From Clostridiales bacterium (lineage in GTDB: Bacteria; Bacillota; Clostridia; Oscillospirales; Oscillospiraceae), in the NCBI GenBank assembly GCA_004557655.1, contig SFGJ01000014.1:1-37196 (forward strand): a DNA stretch of 37,196 nucleotides. Reading direction: 5' to 3'. Shown here piece after piece: positions 22,506 through 30,130 of this stretch. Numbering within the stretch: position 1 is the first letter of the stretch; every line of letters starts with the position of its first letter. The notes beneath the pieces were generated by a model that did no database searches, was not told the origin of the DNA, and was given only the letters and a program-made list of their open reading frames with translations. A program made the translations under genes and the position numbers.

Positions 22506-23450
22506 GTGGTAATCATTTTTGACTGGTTAGGCGATATCTTTTCGGGGATCGGCAGCGCCATCGGCGACGCTATGGACTTCCTCGGAACACAAATATCCAA
22601 TGCCATTTGGGATGCAATGCTCAAATGGTTTTATGAAATCATCTACGGCGCTATCGCCGACTTCTTCGAAATGATGGGCAATATGGGTGCGGATGTGTTT
22701 GACCTTGAATGGGTAAAAGCAACCGTAAAGCTGTTTACTCTTTTCGGCTGGGGCTTGTTCGTGGCCGGAACGGTTGTGGCAGTATTCGATGTTGCCATCG
22801 AGTACCAATGCGGCAGAGCCAATGTGAAAACAACGGCACTCAACATCATAAAAGGCTTCTTTGCCTGTTCTCTCATCGGAGTCGTGCCGATAGAGTTATA
22901 TAAGTTTTGCATCAGCCTGCAAAACACATTTTCCCACGACCTTGCCCGAATTTTTGCGGGAACGCAGTCACTCGACCTCGCAGGCCAAAGCACTTCGGTG
23001 CTGCAGGGCTCGTTTATGGTGGCGGCTACAGCGGAATACAAGCTCTTTAATTTACTTGCGATGATAGCCTTTGCCTACTGCATTATTAAAATCTTCTTTC
23101 AGAATATCAAGAGAGGCGGTATTCTCCTTGTGCAGATGTCTGTCGGTGCGTTATATATGTTCAGCGTACCAAGGGGCTATGCCGACGGCTTCAACCAATG
23201 GTGCAAGCAGGTCATCGCAATCTGCCTTACGGCATTTATGCAGACAACCTTGCTTTTCTTGGGGCTTCTGACCTTTCCGCAGAATATGCTGCTCGGACTC
23301 GGCATTATGCTGGCGGCCAATGAGGTACCGAGAATTGCGCAGCAGTTCGGACTTGATTCGAGTGTCAGAGTAAACATGATGAGTGTTGTTCACGCTACAA
23401 CTACAGCGGTCAACCTCTCTCGCAGTGTAGCAAGAGCCACGGGCAAATAA
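22506..23450 (+). CDS. VirB6/TrbL-like conjugal transfer membrane protein
   Basis: About 314 residues. Start uncertain: ATG 22464 lies within a terminator and lacks an SD, GTG 22506 overlaps the SD GAGGTGG, and ATC 22512 or ATT 22515 sit at normal spacing, where homologues start MIFDWLGDIFSG. The protein has an amphipathic N-terminus, then at least six hydrophobic segments (LFTLFGWGLFVAGTVVAVF, IIKGFFACSLIGVVPI, LFNLLAMIAFAYCIIKIFF, GILLVQMSVGALYMF, VIAICLTAFMQTTLLFLGLL, MLLGLGIMLAA). VirB6/TrbL proteins form part of the inner-membrane channel of the type IV secretion system (T4SS). The C-terminal end HATTTAVNLSRSVARATGK is typical of the Tn1549-type family. Confidence 0.85.
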   Translation: MVIIFDWLGDIFSGIGSAIGDAMDFLGTQISNAIWDAMLKWFYEIIYGAIADFFEMMGNMGADVFDLEWVKATVKLFTLFGWGLFVAGTVVAVFDVAIEYQCGRANVKTTALNIIKGFFACSLIGVVPIELYKFCISLQNTFSHDLARIFAGTQSLDLAGQSTSVLQGSFMVAATAEYKLFNLLAMIAFAYCIIKIFFQNIKRGGILLVQMSVGALYMFSVPRGYADGFNQWCKQVIAICLTAFMQTTLLFLGLLTFPQNMLLGLGIMLAANEVPRIAQQFGLDSSVRVNMMSVVHATTTAVNLSRSVARATGK

Positions 23451-23461
23451 GGAGGTACGCT

Positions 23462-23845
23462 ATGAAAGAAAACAATGAATTGGAACGCTCGGATATTGTC
23501 ATCGATCGAGACATGGAGGTGGACTGCGACATCGGGCATCAGATCACCTGTTATCTCGAAACATGGTTTGATGTGGACAAGAAATTCGGAACGAACACGG
23601 CGGCGGACGATGACAAATGGCTGAACCTGTATGCCAAGTATGATCCGTTTTCCGACACGCTCCGGCTTGAATTTACCGTCACGACCGCCGATTCCTGCGA
23701 GGAAGGCGAATATGTGCCGACCGTTGAGGAGTCGCAGCTCATCAAGGATATGATCGCCGAGAGACTCCGTGAGGAATACGGACAGACGCCCAAGGAATTC
23801 TGCGAGGATGTCGGCGGCATAGAGATCGGAGGAATGACGCAATGA
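23462..23845 (+). CDS. Acidic protein of unknown function between VirB6 and VirB3 genes
   Basis: 127 residues; SD AAGGAGG before ATG 23462. Acidic (IVIDRDMEVDCDIG, CEEGEYVPTVEE), with three Cys, a likely beta-rich middle (KWLNLYAKYDPFSDTLRLEFTV) and a helical end (IKDMIAERLREEYG). No signal or membrane segment. Not recognised. The end DVGGIEIGGMTQ resembles the GGM tails of other cargo proteins but carries two more residues; the GGAGG within it is the SD of the next gene, which overlaps by 4 bases. Confidence 0.7.
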   Translation: MKENNELERSDIVIDRDMEVDCDIGHQITCYLETWFDVDKKFGTNTAADDDKWLNLYAKYDPFSDTLRLEFTVTTADSCEEGEYVPTVEESQLIKDMIAERLREEYGQTPKEFCEDVGGIEIGGMTQ

Positions 23846-24102
23846 CACAATATATTTATCCGCAGAACTTAAAAGCCACCGCCAATCTGTGGCTTTGGAG
23901 TTTGCGTGACTTTGTAATACTTGCGGTAGCCGCACTGTTGTCGGTTCTCGCCCTTGTGCAGCTGCACATCTTCTTGCCGGCCGTAGCGGTTTTATGCTAC
24001 GGCTTTTTAACGATCCGCATGGACGATACCACCGTACTCGACTTCATGCGTTACGCCGTGCGGTATTTAATATCCACACAGCAATACTTTGAATGGAGAT
24101 GA
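23842..24102 (+). CDS. PrgI/VirB3-like transfer protein
   Basis: 86 residues. ATG 23842 overlaps the preceding stop and reads from GGAGG 8 bases upstream. Two hydrophobic helices lie at about 24-46 and 46-60 (LRDFVILAVAALLSVLALV and FLPAVAVLCYGFLTI), after a polar N-terminus (YIYPQNLKATANLWLWS). It ends with RYLISTQQYFEWR, a typical PrgI-family finish. VirB3-type proteins are small inner-membrane parts of the T4SS that contact VirB4. The next gene follows by 5 bases. Confidence 0.82.
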   Translation: MTQYIYPQNLKATANLWLWSLRDFVILAVAALLSVLALVQLHIFLPAVAVLCYGFLTIRMDDTTVLDFMRYAVRYLISTQQYFEWR

Positions 24103-24107
24103 TAATA

Positions 24108-24701
24108 ATGAAACAGCAGAAAAAGAAAAAAGGCCGTTCGGTGCAGGAACTGCTCGGCATCAGAACCTTCACGAAATACGGTCTTTCTACCAACAAGGGC
24201 GAACTGCTCTTTTACCTCGTATCACCCACCAATATTTCGGTGCTGTCGCATACCAACATCGAGATCAAAATTCGCCATCTGATGATGGTGCTGTCGGCGC
24301 TGCCCGACATTGAGATCGTCTGCACCGACTCCTCGGAATGCTTTGACGATAACAAAGCCTATCTGACCGAACGCCTTGAAGTTGAGGAAAACGCAAAGGT
24401 CAGGAAGCTCATCAGAAAGGACATCGACTTTCTCGATACTATTCAGGTGGAAATGGCAACGGCCCGTCAGTTTTTCTTTGTTGCCAGGCTCAAAGGACAG
24501 AAAGAAAAACAGGTCTTTGAAACCGCAAACCGAATCGAGAGCAAAATTGCCGGCGAGGGCTTTGAGGTGCATCGGCTGAAAAAGCCGGAGATCAAACGCA
24601 TCCTGGCACTCTATTTTGAAGCGAGTATGCAGGGCGAAGCAATGCCCGACATTGACGGCGAACAGTTTTACGAGGTAACAGACGATGAGGACGAGGAATA
24701 A
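24108..24701 (+). CDS. VirB4 N-terminal-domain-like transfer protein
   Basis: 197 residues from ATG 24108 (SD TGGAGATG); a start at 24093 lies inside the previous gene. After a basic start (KQQKKKKGRSVQELLGIRTF) the region LFYLVSPTNISVLSHTNIEIKIRHLMMVLSALPDIEI resembles the N-terminal, non-ATPase domain of VirB4/TraC proteins. The rest is helical (ERLEVEENAKVRKLIRKDIDFLDTIQ). No Walker motif is present. Full VirB4 lies two genes downstream, so this is a separate N-domain-like partner, a recurring arrangement in these elements. The assignment rests on similarity of pattern only. Confidence 0.65.
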   Translation: MKQQKKKKGRSVQELLGIRTFTKYGLSTNKGELLFYLVSPTNISVLSHTNIEIKIRHLMMVLSALPDIEIVCTDSSECFDDNKAYLTERLEVEENAKVRKLIRKDIDFLDTIQVEMATARQFFFVARLKGQKEKQVFETANRIESKIAGEGFEVHRLKKPEIKRILALYFEASMQGEAMPDIDGEQFYEVTDDEDEE

Positions 24702-25386
24702 ACCCGTCCTCATATTTTTCTGTCTTCTGCTGTCGGCGGCTGCCGTCCTGGCAGGCGTAAATATCTATTCTGAGTTAAAAGAACGGCAGAAAGAAAAAGA
24801 GGACTTCGCCGCCGTCGCAGAAATTGCCGAACTGCCGATGACCGAAGCTCTGGCAGAATCCGTTACAGACGCAGAAACAGAACCGAGCGCAGAGCCGACC
24901 GAGCAGCCTGCGGCAGAACGCAATATACAAGCGCTCATTGCAGAAAACGCCGACTGCGTCGGGTGGCTCTCTGTTGACGGCACAAACATCAATTATCCCG
25001 TTATGCACACACCGAGCGATCCGCAGAAATATCTCCGCCGCAACTTCTACGGCAAGTACAGCCAAAGCGGTGTGCCGTTCCTTGACGGGCGATGCAATCT
25101 CCAAAGCACCAACCTCATTATTTACGGTCACAATATGCGAAACGGAGCGATGTTCTCCGACCTTAAAAAGTATGTGGACAGAGAGTTTTTGAACGCACAC
25201 CGGACCGTGAAGTTTGAAACCGTAGACGGCGTGCAAACCTTTACCGTAACCGAGGTGCTGAAAACAAATACCTCGAACGAATGGTATAACCGCATCGCCG
25301 CCGAGGACGGCAGGCACCTCATCCTCGCCACCTGTTACGGATCGGGCAAGGACGGCAGACTGCTTATTATCGCCGCAGAAACCTAA
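24685..25386 (+). CDS. Class B sortase
   Basis: 233 residues; overlaps the previous gene by 17 bases. N-terminal membrane anchor about 8-26 (VLIFFCLLLSAAAVLAGVNIY), a charged stalk, then the sortase barrel from about 75: VGWLSVDGTNINYPVMHT and DPQKYLRRNFYGKYSQSGVPFLD. Catalytic residues visible: H149 in IIYGHNM, C217 in LATCYG, R225 in GKDGRLLII. Sortase B enzymes cut the sorting signal and link proteins to cell-wall peptidoglycan or to pilin. The adhesin at 15817 with VPQTG is the likely substrate. Its position inside the mating cluster supports a role in surface display for conjugation. Confidence 0.93.
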   Translation: MRTRNKPVLIFFCLLLSAAAVLAGVNIYSELKERQKEKEDFAAVAEIAELPMTEALAESVTDAETEPSAEPTEQPAAERNIQALIAENADCVGWLSVDGTNINYPVMHTPSDPQKYLRRNFYGKYSQSGVPFLDGRCNLQSTNLIIYGHNMRNGAMFSDLKKYVDREFLNAHRTVKFETVDGVQTFTVTEVLKTNTSNEWYNRIAAEDGRHLILATCYGSGKDGRLLIIAAET

Positions 25387-25406
25387 ACGGCAGAAAGGAA
25401 AATATT

Positions 25407-27239
25407 ATGCTCAAAAGAAAACCGAAAGTATTGACGCCGGAACAGGTCGAGGAAATCCGCACCAAGGACTTCTTCGATATGATCCTGCCCGGCACTATAA
25501 AATTTTTATCCGACCATTATATTGTCGGCGACAGCTACCGCTGTGTGTGGGCGATCCGTGAGTATCCGCCCTCTACCGAGGAACAGGCAATTCTCTCACA
25601 GCTTGCCGACCGCAATGGTGTGACGCTTCGCATTTACCATCGCTTGGTGGAATCAATGGAACAGCGAAAGATCATTCAAAATGCTACTCGCCGCAACAGG
25701 CTCAAAAGCGGCGGCAACGATGTAAATGAAACCATCGAGGCCGAGGGGAATTTGCAGGATGTAATTGAACTGCTTGCCAACCTCCGAAAGAACAAAGAGC
25801 CGTTGCTCCATGTGTCGGTGTTCATTGAACTGAAAGCCAGGAGCATGGAGAAGCTCAAGGAATTGCAGAGCGACATTGCAATGGAACTGACTCGCTCCAA
25901 GATTTCCGTTGACCGCTTAACCCTCCGCCAAAAGGAAGGCTTTTTGTCGGTCATCCCGACAGGCTATAATCAGTTCGGCGCACAGTATGAACGAGTGCTG
26001 CCTGCCTCCTCGGTTGCAAATATGTACCCGTTCAATTTTTCGGGCAAGACAGATCCACACGGCTCATATATCGGCAGAGATAAATACGGCACGAATATCC
26101 TTGTGGACTTCGACCGCAGAGCCGAGGATAAGACCACAAGCAATATCCTCATTCTCGGAAACAGCGGACAAGGCAAGAGTTATCTTCTGAAACTCATCCT
26201 CACCAACATCCGTGAATCGGGTAAACGAATCATCTGCCTCGACCCCGAATCGGAGTACGAGGACTTGTGCGAAGCTCTCGGCGGCTGTTATATTGATTTT
26301 ATGTCGGGCGAATACACCATCAATCCACTCGAACCCAAGGCATGGACAGACAGTGTTGAGGATATCGACGCCAACACACCTGAAGCCTTCAAAAAGGTCA
26401 CAAGGCTCAGTCAGCACATTGCCTTTCTGAAAGACTTTTTTCGCAGCTACAAGGATTTCACCGATTCGCAGATCGACACCATCGAAATCCTGCTCGCCAA
26501 GCTGTATGCCCGATTCGGTATTACCGATACCACGGACTACAGCGTAAAGAAGCCCTCGGACTTTCCCATTATGGAGGATTTCTATAAGCTGTGCGAGGAG
26601 GAATTCATGGCTTATGACAAACAGAGAAAATATCTCTATACAGAGGAGACGCTACAAGAGGTCTGCCTCGGAATTCATTCTATGTGCGTAGGCTCGGAAA
26701 GCAAATATTTCAACGGACATACGAATATAACCGACTCAAACTTTCTCGTGTTCGGCGTGAAAGGCTTAATGGATACCAACCGTCGACTCAAGGACTGTAT
26801 GCTGTTCAATATCCTTTCGTTTATGAGCAACGAACTGCTCGGCAAAGGCAGCACGGCGGCATCGGTGGATGAGTTGTATTTATTCCTCTCGAATATGACT
26901 ACAATCGAATATCTGCGAAATTGTATGAAGCGTGTGCGCAAAAAGGACTCCTCGGTTATTCTGGCAAGTCAGAATATCGAGGATTTTTTGATTCCGTCCA
27001 TCCGTGAGTTCACAAAGCCGCTGTTTTCCATTCCTACACATCAGTTCCTGTTCAATGCCGGACAAATTAACCCCAAGGAATATATGGACGCCTTGCAGGT
27101 CGAGCCGAGCGAGTTCGAGCTCATCAAATATCCCGAACGAGGCACTTGCCTCTATCGCTGCGGCAACGAAAGGTATCTCCTGCAGGTTATCGCACCCGAA
27201 TACAAGGCGGCTATCTTCGGAAAGGCAGGCGGGCGGTGA
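25407..27239 (+). CDS. virB4: VirB4-like conjugal transfer ATPase (CD1110 family)
   Basis: 610 residues; SD AGAAAGGAAAATATT before ATG 25407. Domains: N-terminal VirB4 domain (FFDMILPGTIKFLSDHYIVGDSYRCVWAIREYP), a linker with EAEGNLQDVIELLANLRKN, then the motor with Walker A ILGNSGQGKSYLLKL (about 249-263) and CLDPESEYEDL. Walker B is VDELYLFLS (about 485-494), with SVILASQNIEDFL following. VirB4 energises pilus assembly and substrate transfer at the inner membrane. It is shorter than many VirB4 proteins, typical of the CD1110-type in Tn1549-like elements. Neighbours (VirB3-like, sortase, NlpC hydrolase) fit a T4SS operon. Confidence 0.93.
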   Translation: MLKRKPKVLTPEQVEEIRTKDFFDMILPGTIKFLSDHYIVGDSYRCVWAIREYPPSTEEQAILSQLADRNGVTLRIYHRLVESMEQRKIIQNATRRNRLKSGGNDVNETIEAEGNLQDVIELLANLRKNKEPLLHVSVFIELKARSMEKLKELQSDIAMELTRSKISVDRLTLRQKEGFLSVIPTGYNQFGAQYERVLPASSVANMYPFNFSGKTDPHGSYIGRDKYGTNILVDFDRRAEDKTTSNILILGNSGQGKSYLLKLILTNIRESGKRIICLDPESEYEDLCEALGGCYIDFMSGEYTINPLEPKAWTDSVEDIDANTPEAFKKVTRLSQHIAFLKDFFRSYKDFTDSQIDTIEILLAKLYARFGITDTTDYSVKKPSDFPIMEDFYKLCEEEFMAYDKQRKYLYTEETLQEVCLGIHSMCVGSESKYFNGHTNITDSNFLVFGVKGLMDTNRRLKDCMLFNILSFMSNELLGKGSTAASVDELYLFLSNMTTIEYLRNCMKRVRKKDSSVILASQNIEDFLIPSIREFTKPLFSIPTHQFLFNAGQINPKEYMDALQVEPSEFELIKYPERGTCLYRCGNERYLLQVIAPEYKAAIFGKAGGR

Positions 27240-27274
27240 GCCACCGCAGGCAAACGCACAATTCAGTTACAGCA

Positions 27275-27305
27275 AAGCGTAGGTATCGTGCCTGCGCTTA
27301 TATTT
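27275..27305 (+). terminator. Terminator-like hairpin before the NlpC/P60 gene
   Basis: AAGCGTAGG (27275-27283) / CCTGCGCTT (27291-27299), nine pairs with one T-G, followed by ATATTTT. It lies within the only gap (90 bases) of this part, 25-30 bases before the next start. The T-run is poor. Confidence 0.5.
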
Positions 27306-27329
27306 TCTGCGAAAAGGAAGTGACAGCTT

Positions 27330-28367
27330 ATGAGCGCAACGGTAGCGGCGGCTCTTAAAAAGATAGCCGTTGCCATACTCACCGACAAGAAACTACGCAA
27401 GGCGGTGCTGGGCATTGTCCTCGGAGTTATCATCATTGTCATAATGCCTGTGGTTGCCGTTATCGCTCTTTTTAACGGCGATATCAATATCGACACCGAC
27501 AGGCTTCAACAAATCGTGGTCGAGGAAATGTCCGATGAGGAAAAAGCAAAGCTGCAAGCGGTTGAGGATACGATGAAAGCCATTGAATCGGCTATGAACG
27601 AAAAGGGCTTTACGGCAGAGAGAACAAAAGAGGCACAGGTGCTGTACACCCTCGCTCTGTACGACCATTCCAAAGCAGATGACTTTGTGGATAAGCTTGT
27701 CGGGTGCTTTGCGGAGGATCAAACGGACGAGCAGCTCATCACTGCCGTCAACTCTGCATTCGGCACGGAACTGAAATCCGAGGACTACAGCAAGATAATG
27801 AATCCCATCCGTGCCAACAGCATAAACACCTCCGGTTTCACCGATCCGCACAGCAAGAATAACCTCGACCTTGTGGAATGGGCAAAGCAGGCGCAGTCTC
27901 ACGGCTGGGGCTATGTATGGGGCAGCTACGGCGAAGTGCTTACGCAGAAAACGCTGAACTCAAAAGCCGAGCAATACCCCGATGAGGTCGGCAGCAAGGC
28001 AGACTTTATAAAAAAACACTGGCTCGGCAGACGGACTGCGGACTGCATCGGACTGATTAAGGGCTACGGCTGGCTGAACACCCAAACGGGTGCTATCGAA
28101 TACGGCACAAACGGTATGCCCGACATCGGTGCGGACACGATGTTCAATAACGCCACCGAAAAAGGTACGATTGATACACTCCCCGAAATTCCGGGGCTTG
28201 CTCTTTGGCACAGCGGTCACATCGGAATCTATATCGGAGATGGCAAAGTGATACACGCCGCCAACACCCATGCAGGCGTTATTATCTCCGATGTTTCAGG
28301 CAGCGGCTTTACGCACTGGCTCAAGATACCGTATATCACCTATACGGAGAATACCGAATCACAATGA
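27330..28367 (+). CDS. NlpC/P60-type peptidoglycan hydrolase (VirB1-like)
   Basis: 345 residues; SD AAAAGGAAGTG before ATG 27330. One membrane segment at about 27-50 (VLGIVLGVIIIVIMPVVAVIALF). A helical stalk follows (about 65-110), then a catalytic domain from about 185: GWGYVWGSYGEVL, Cys in RTADCIGLIKGYGW, and His in HSGHIGIYIGDGKVIHAANTH. These are the Cys-His pair of NlpC/P60 (CHAP-like) amidases. Such enzymes open the cell wall locally so the T4SS can cross it. The family resembles CD1108-type element proteins but lacks their longer repeat region. Membrane-anchored, with the catalytic part outside. Confidence 0.88.
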   Translation: MSATVAAALKKIAVAILTDKKLRKAVLGIVLGVIIIVIMPVVAVIALFNGDINIDTDRLQQIVVEEMSDEEKAKLQAVEDTMKAIESAMNEKGFTAERTKEAQVLYTLALYDHSKADDFVDKLVGCFAEDQTDEQLITAVNSAFGTELKSEDYSKIMNPIRANSINTSGFTDPHSKNNLDLVEWAKQAQSHGWGYVWGSYGEVLTQKTLNSKAEQYPDEVGSKADFIKKHWLGRRTADCIGLIKGYGWLNTQTGAIEYGTNGMPDIGADTMFNNATEKGTIDTLPEIPGLALWHSGHIGIYIGDGKVIHAANTHAGVIISDVSGSGFTHWLKIPYITYTENTESQ

Positions 28368-28381
28368 AAGGAACGGTCTAT

Positions 28382-28759
28382 ATGGATAAAAGTAAAATCA
28401 GGCGGCTTGCCGACTATGCCGTCCGGCAGTGCTGCGACAATTCCGAGAACTGCTATTGGTCGGTTTCTTACGACGAGCTGCACCATCACTTCGGTGCAGA
28501 GGTTACCGACAGCAACGAAAACGGAAAACTGCTCGAAAAAGAGTTACGGCAGAGAGAGGAAATTAACGAGCTCATCATGACCGAGGACTGCATCGAAATG
28601 ACCTGCCACCTCAGGTACTGCCCACAGTGCCAGGGCGATCCGCTGAGTCTGCTCTCCGTCCTCGGCTGTAATTTCCATGACGACCACGAAACCGAACACC
28701 ACCATGAGCCTGCGAACGAATCCTCCGATGAGGACGAAACGCAGGCTCTTTCTATGTGA
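28382..28759 (+). CDS. Cys/His-rich cargo protein with acidic Met-ended tail
   Basis: 125 residues from ATG 28382 (SD AAAGGAACGG); an ATG at 28364 overlaps the previous stop and is less well spaced. The middle has CCDNSENCYW and CIEMTCHLRYCPQCQGD, a Cys arrangement typical of a zinc knuckle, and SVSYDELHHHFGAEV. A His-rich stretch follows (DDHETEHHHEPAN), and the end is SSDEDETQALSM. No membrane segment. I do not recognise a named family. The tail follows the acidic patch + terminal Met pattern of the cargo proteins; its stop codon overlaps a GTG of the next frame. Confidence 0.72.
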   Translation: MDKSKIRRLADYAVRQCCDNSENCYWSVSYDELHHHFGAEVTDSNENGKLLEKELRQREEINELIMTEDCIEMTCHLRYCPQCQGDPLSLLSVLGCNFHDDHETEHHHEPANESSDEDETQALSM

Positions 28760-28773
28760 GGGAGAAATTGCCT

Positions 28774-29838
28774 ATGGTTATAAAAGCAGACTTAAAATGC
28801 AAGCAGACGGATTTCAATCTGCCCCGATGCCGGATTGAAAAAGTAGTAAAGCTGACGCCGCCCGAATATACCGAATTTGTTTCCGATCCTCTTGGGTACT
28901 ATGATTTCCTCCGTGAGTTCAACGCCGAGAAGCAAGAGTATACGACGGACGGCATCCCGTGCCTGCTGCTCGTGGGCGAAGGACACAAAGACGGCTTTAT
29001 CATTGACACGCAAGGATATGACTACGCCCGATATACCGCCCACATTCCCAACGCCGAGCAGCTTGCTGTTGCCGTCCGATATCCGAGCCTTGAAAACGCT
29101 GTGCGTGAAACCGCTCTGGCAGCAGATACCTCCGTGCAAAAAGCAATCGAAAGCGGCGATAAGGAGTATGGCGTAAACATTGACGAGGTGCGAAATCAGT
29201 TCAGAGGGACAGGATTCAGCGAAGGGCTGCTGTATGCAGCACTGAAGGACAGACCGGAAATTGAAAGCGCAGATTTTGACGGCGAATATATTCGCTGCAC
29301 GGTCAGGGACGAATATGTCCGGCAGACAGATCCGCGCCGTGCGCTGACGCAGGAGGAAGCGGATATCATGCTCGCCAAGCATATCCTGTGGCTGAACGAT
29401 GCAGGCGGCATACAGGCGGATTTTTCAAACTGCCTTGTGCGTGGACTGAACCTTGCACATAAAAACATGATGAATGTTGCTATGGATAACGCACGGTTTG
29501 TAGACACAGACCTGCAAGGTGCGGAGCTCAATTTTTCCGTTGCCAATGACACACGATTTGAAAGCTGCAACCTTGAGGATGTCATCGCCGAGGAATGCGA
29601 ATTCAAAAACACGGTCTTTTCAAAATGCAAAATGTCGGGTGGCACTTATACACACAGTGATTTAAGCGATGCCGTTATGATAGAATGCAAGATGGAATAC
29701 GGCAGTTTTCAAAACTGCTGTACCGACGGCACAAACTTCTGCGGCCTCGACGATTACGCGGAAATCAATATGTGCGGATGCAATTCAGACCGTGAGGATT
29801 GGCAGCAAGACGGCTTCGATCCCGAATTGACTATGTAA
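28774..29838 (+). CDS. DUF6329-like plus pentapeptide-repeat protein
   Basis: 354 residues from ATG 28774, with SD GAGGGAG 9 bases upstream; a GTG at 28756 overlapping the previous gene is less likely. Residues 1-110 (VIKADLKC, then RIEKVVKLTPPEYTEF, GYYDFLREFNAE, CLLLVGEGHKDGFIID) match my recollection of DUF6329. Residues 225-335 are pentapeptide-like repeats with A/N/C at the centre and L/F at i (CLVRGLNLAHKNMMNVAMDNA, DTDLQGAELNFSVAN, SCNLEDVIAEECEF), which fold into a right-handed quadrilateral beta-helix. Pentapeptide proteins can mimic B-form DNA and protect gyrase, so an anti-restriction or DNA-mimic role is plausible. Ends DGFDPELTM. Confidence 0.72.
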   Translation: MVIKADLKCKQTDFNLPRCRIEKVVKLTPPEYTEFVSDPLGYYDFLREFNAEKQEYTTDGIPCLLLVGEGHKDGFIIDTQGYDYARYTAHIPNAEQLAVAVRYPSLENAVRETALAADTSVQKAIESGDKEYGVNIDEVRNQFRGTGFSEGLLYAALKDRPEIESADFDGEYIRCTVRDEYVRQTDPRRALTQEEADIMLAKHILWLNDAGGIQADFSNCLVRGLNLAHKNMMNVAMDNARFVDTDLQGAELNFSVANDTRFESCNLEDVIAEECEFKNTVFSKCKMSGGTYTHSDLSDAVMIECKMEYGSFQNCCTDGTNFCGLDDYAEINMCGCNSDREDWQQDGFDPELTM

Positions 29839-29857
29839 TAAGAAAGGAAAATACAAC

Positions 29858-30130
29858 ATGAAAAAGACAACCTTCAATATCTCATTTGACGAGGACAAGG
29901 CATCCGCCCTTGTCCTTTATCTTTCGCAGAAAGGTACTTCTGCTGAAGCGGAGCTCGAAAAAGCGCTCGACACACTCTATTCCAAAACCGTGCCTGCAGG
30001 TGTGCGTGATTTTATCGACATGAAATCCGGCACCTCTTCTCCCTCTGCCGTGCCGAAGGCAAGAAAGCCGAAGCCCCCGAAAACCGAGCATACGGAAGTC
30101 AGCGAGGTAAGCGCCAATGAGCGACATTGA
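29858..30130 (+). CDS. DUF6103-like small protein
   Basis: 90 residues; SD AGAAAGGAAAATACA before ATG 29858. Residues 1-52 (TTFNISFDEDKASALVLYLSQK, AELEKALDTLYSKTVPAGVRDFIDMKSG) match DUF6103, a short helical protein of conjugative elements. The C-terminal 35 residues are basic and Pro-rich (KARKPKPPKTEH). This contrasts with the acidic tails of its neighbours and may bind nucleic acid. Its end overlaps the next gene by 14 bases. Function unknown. Confidence 0.8.
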   Translation: MKKTTFNISFDEDKASALVLYLSQKGTSAEAELEKALDTLYSKTVPAGVRDFIDMKSGTSSPSAVPKARKPKPPKTEHTEVSEVSANERH

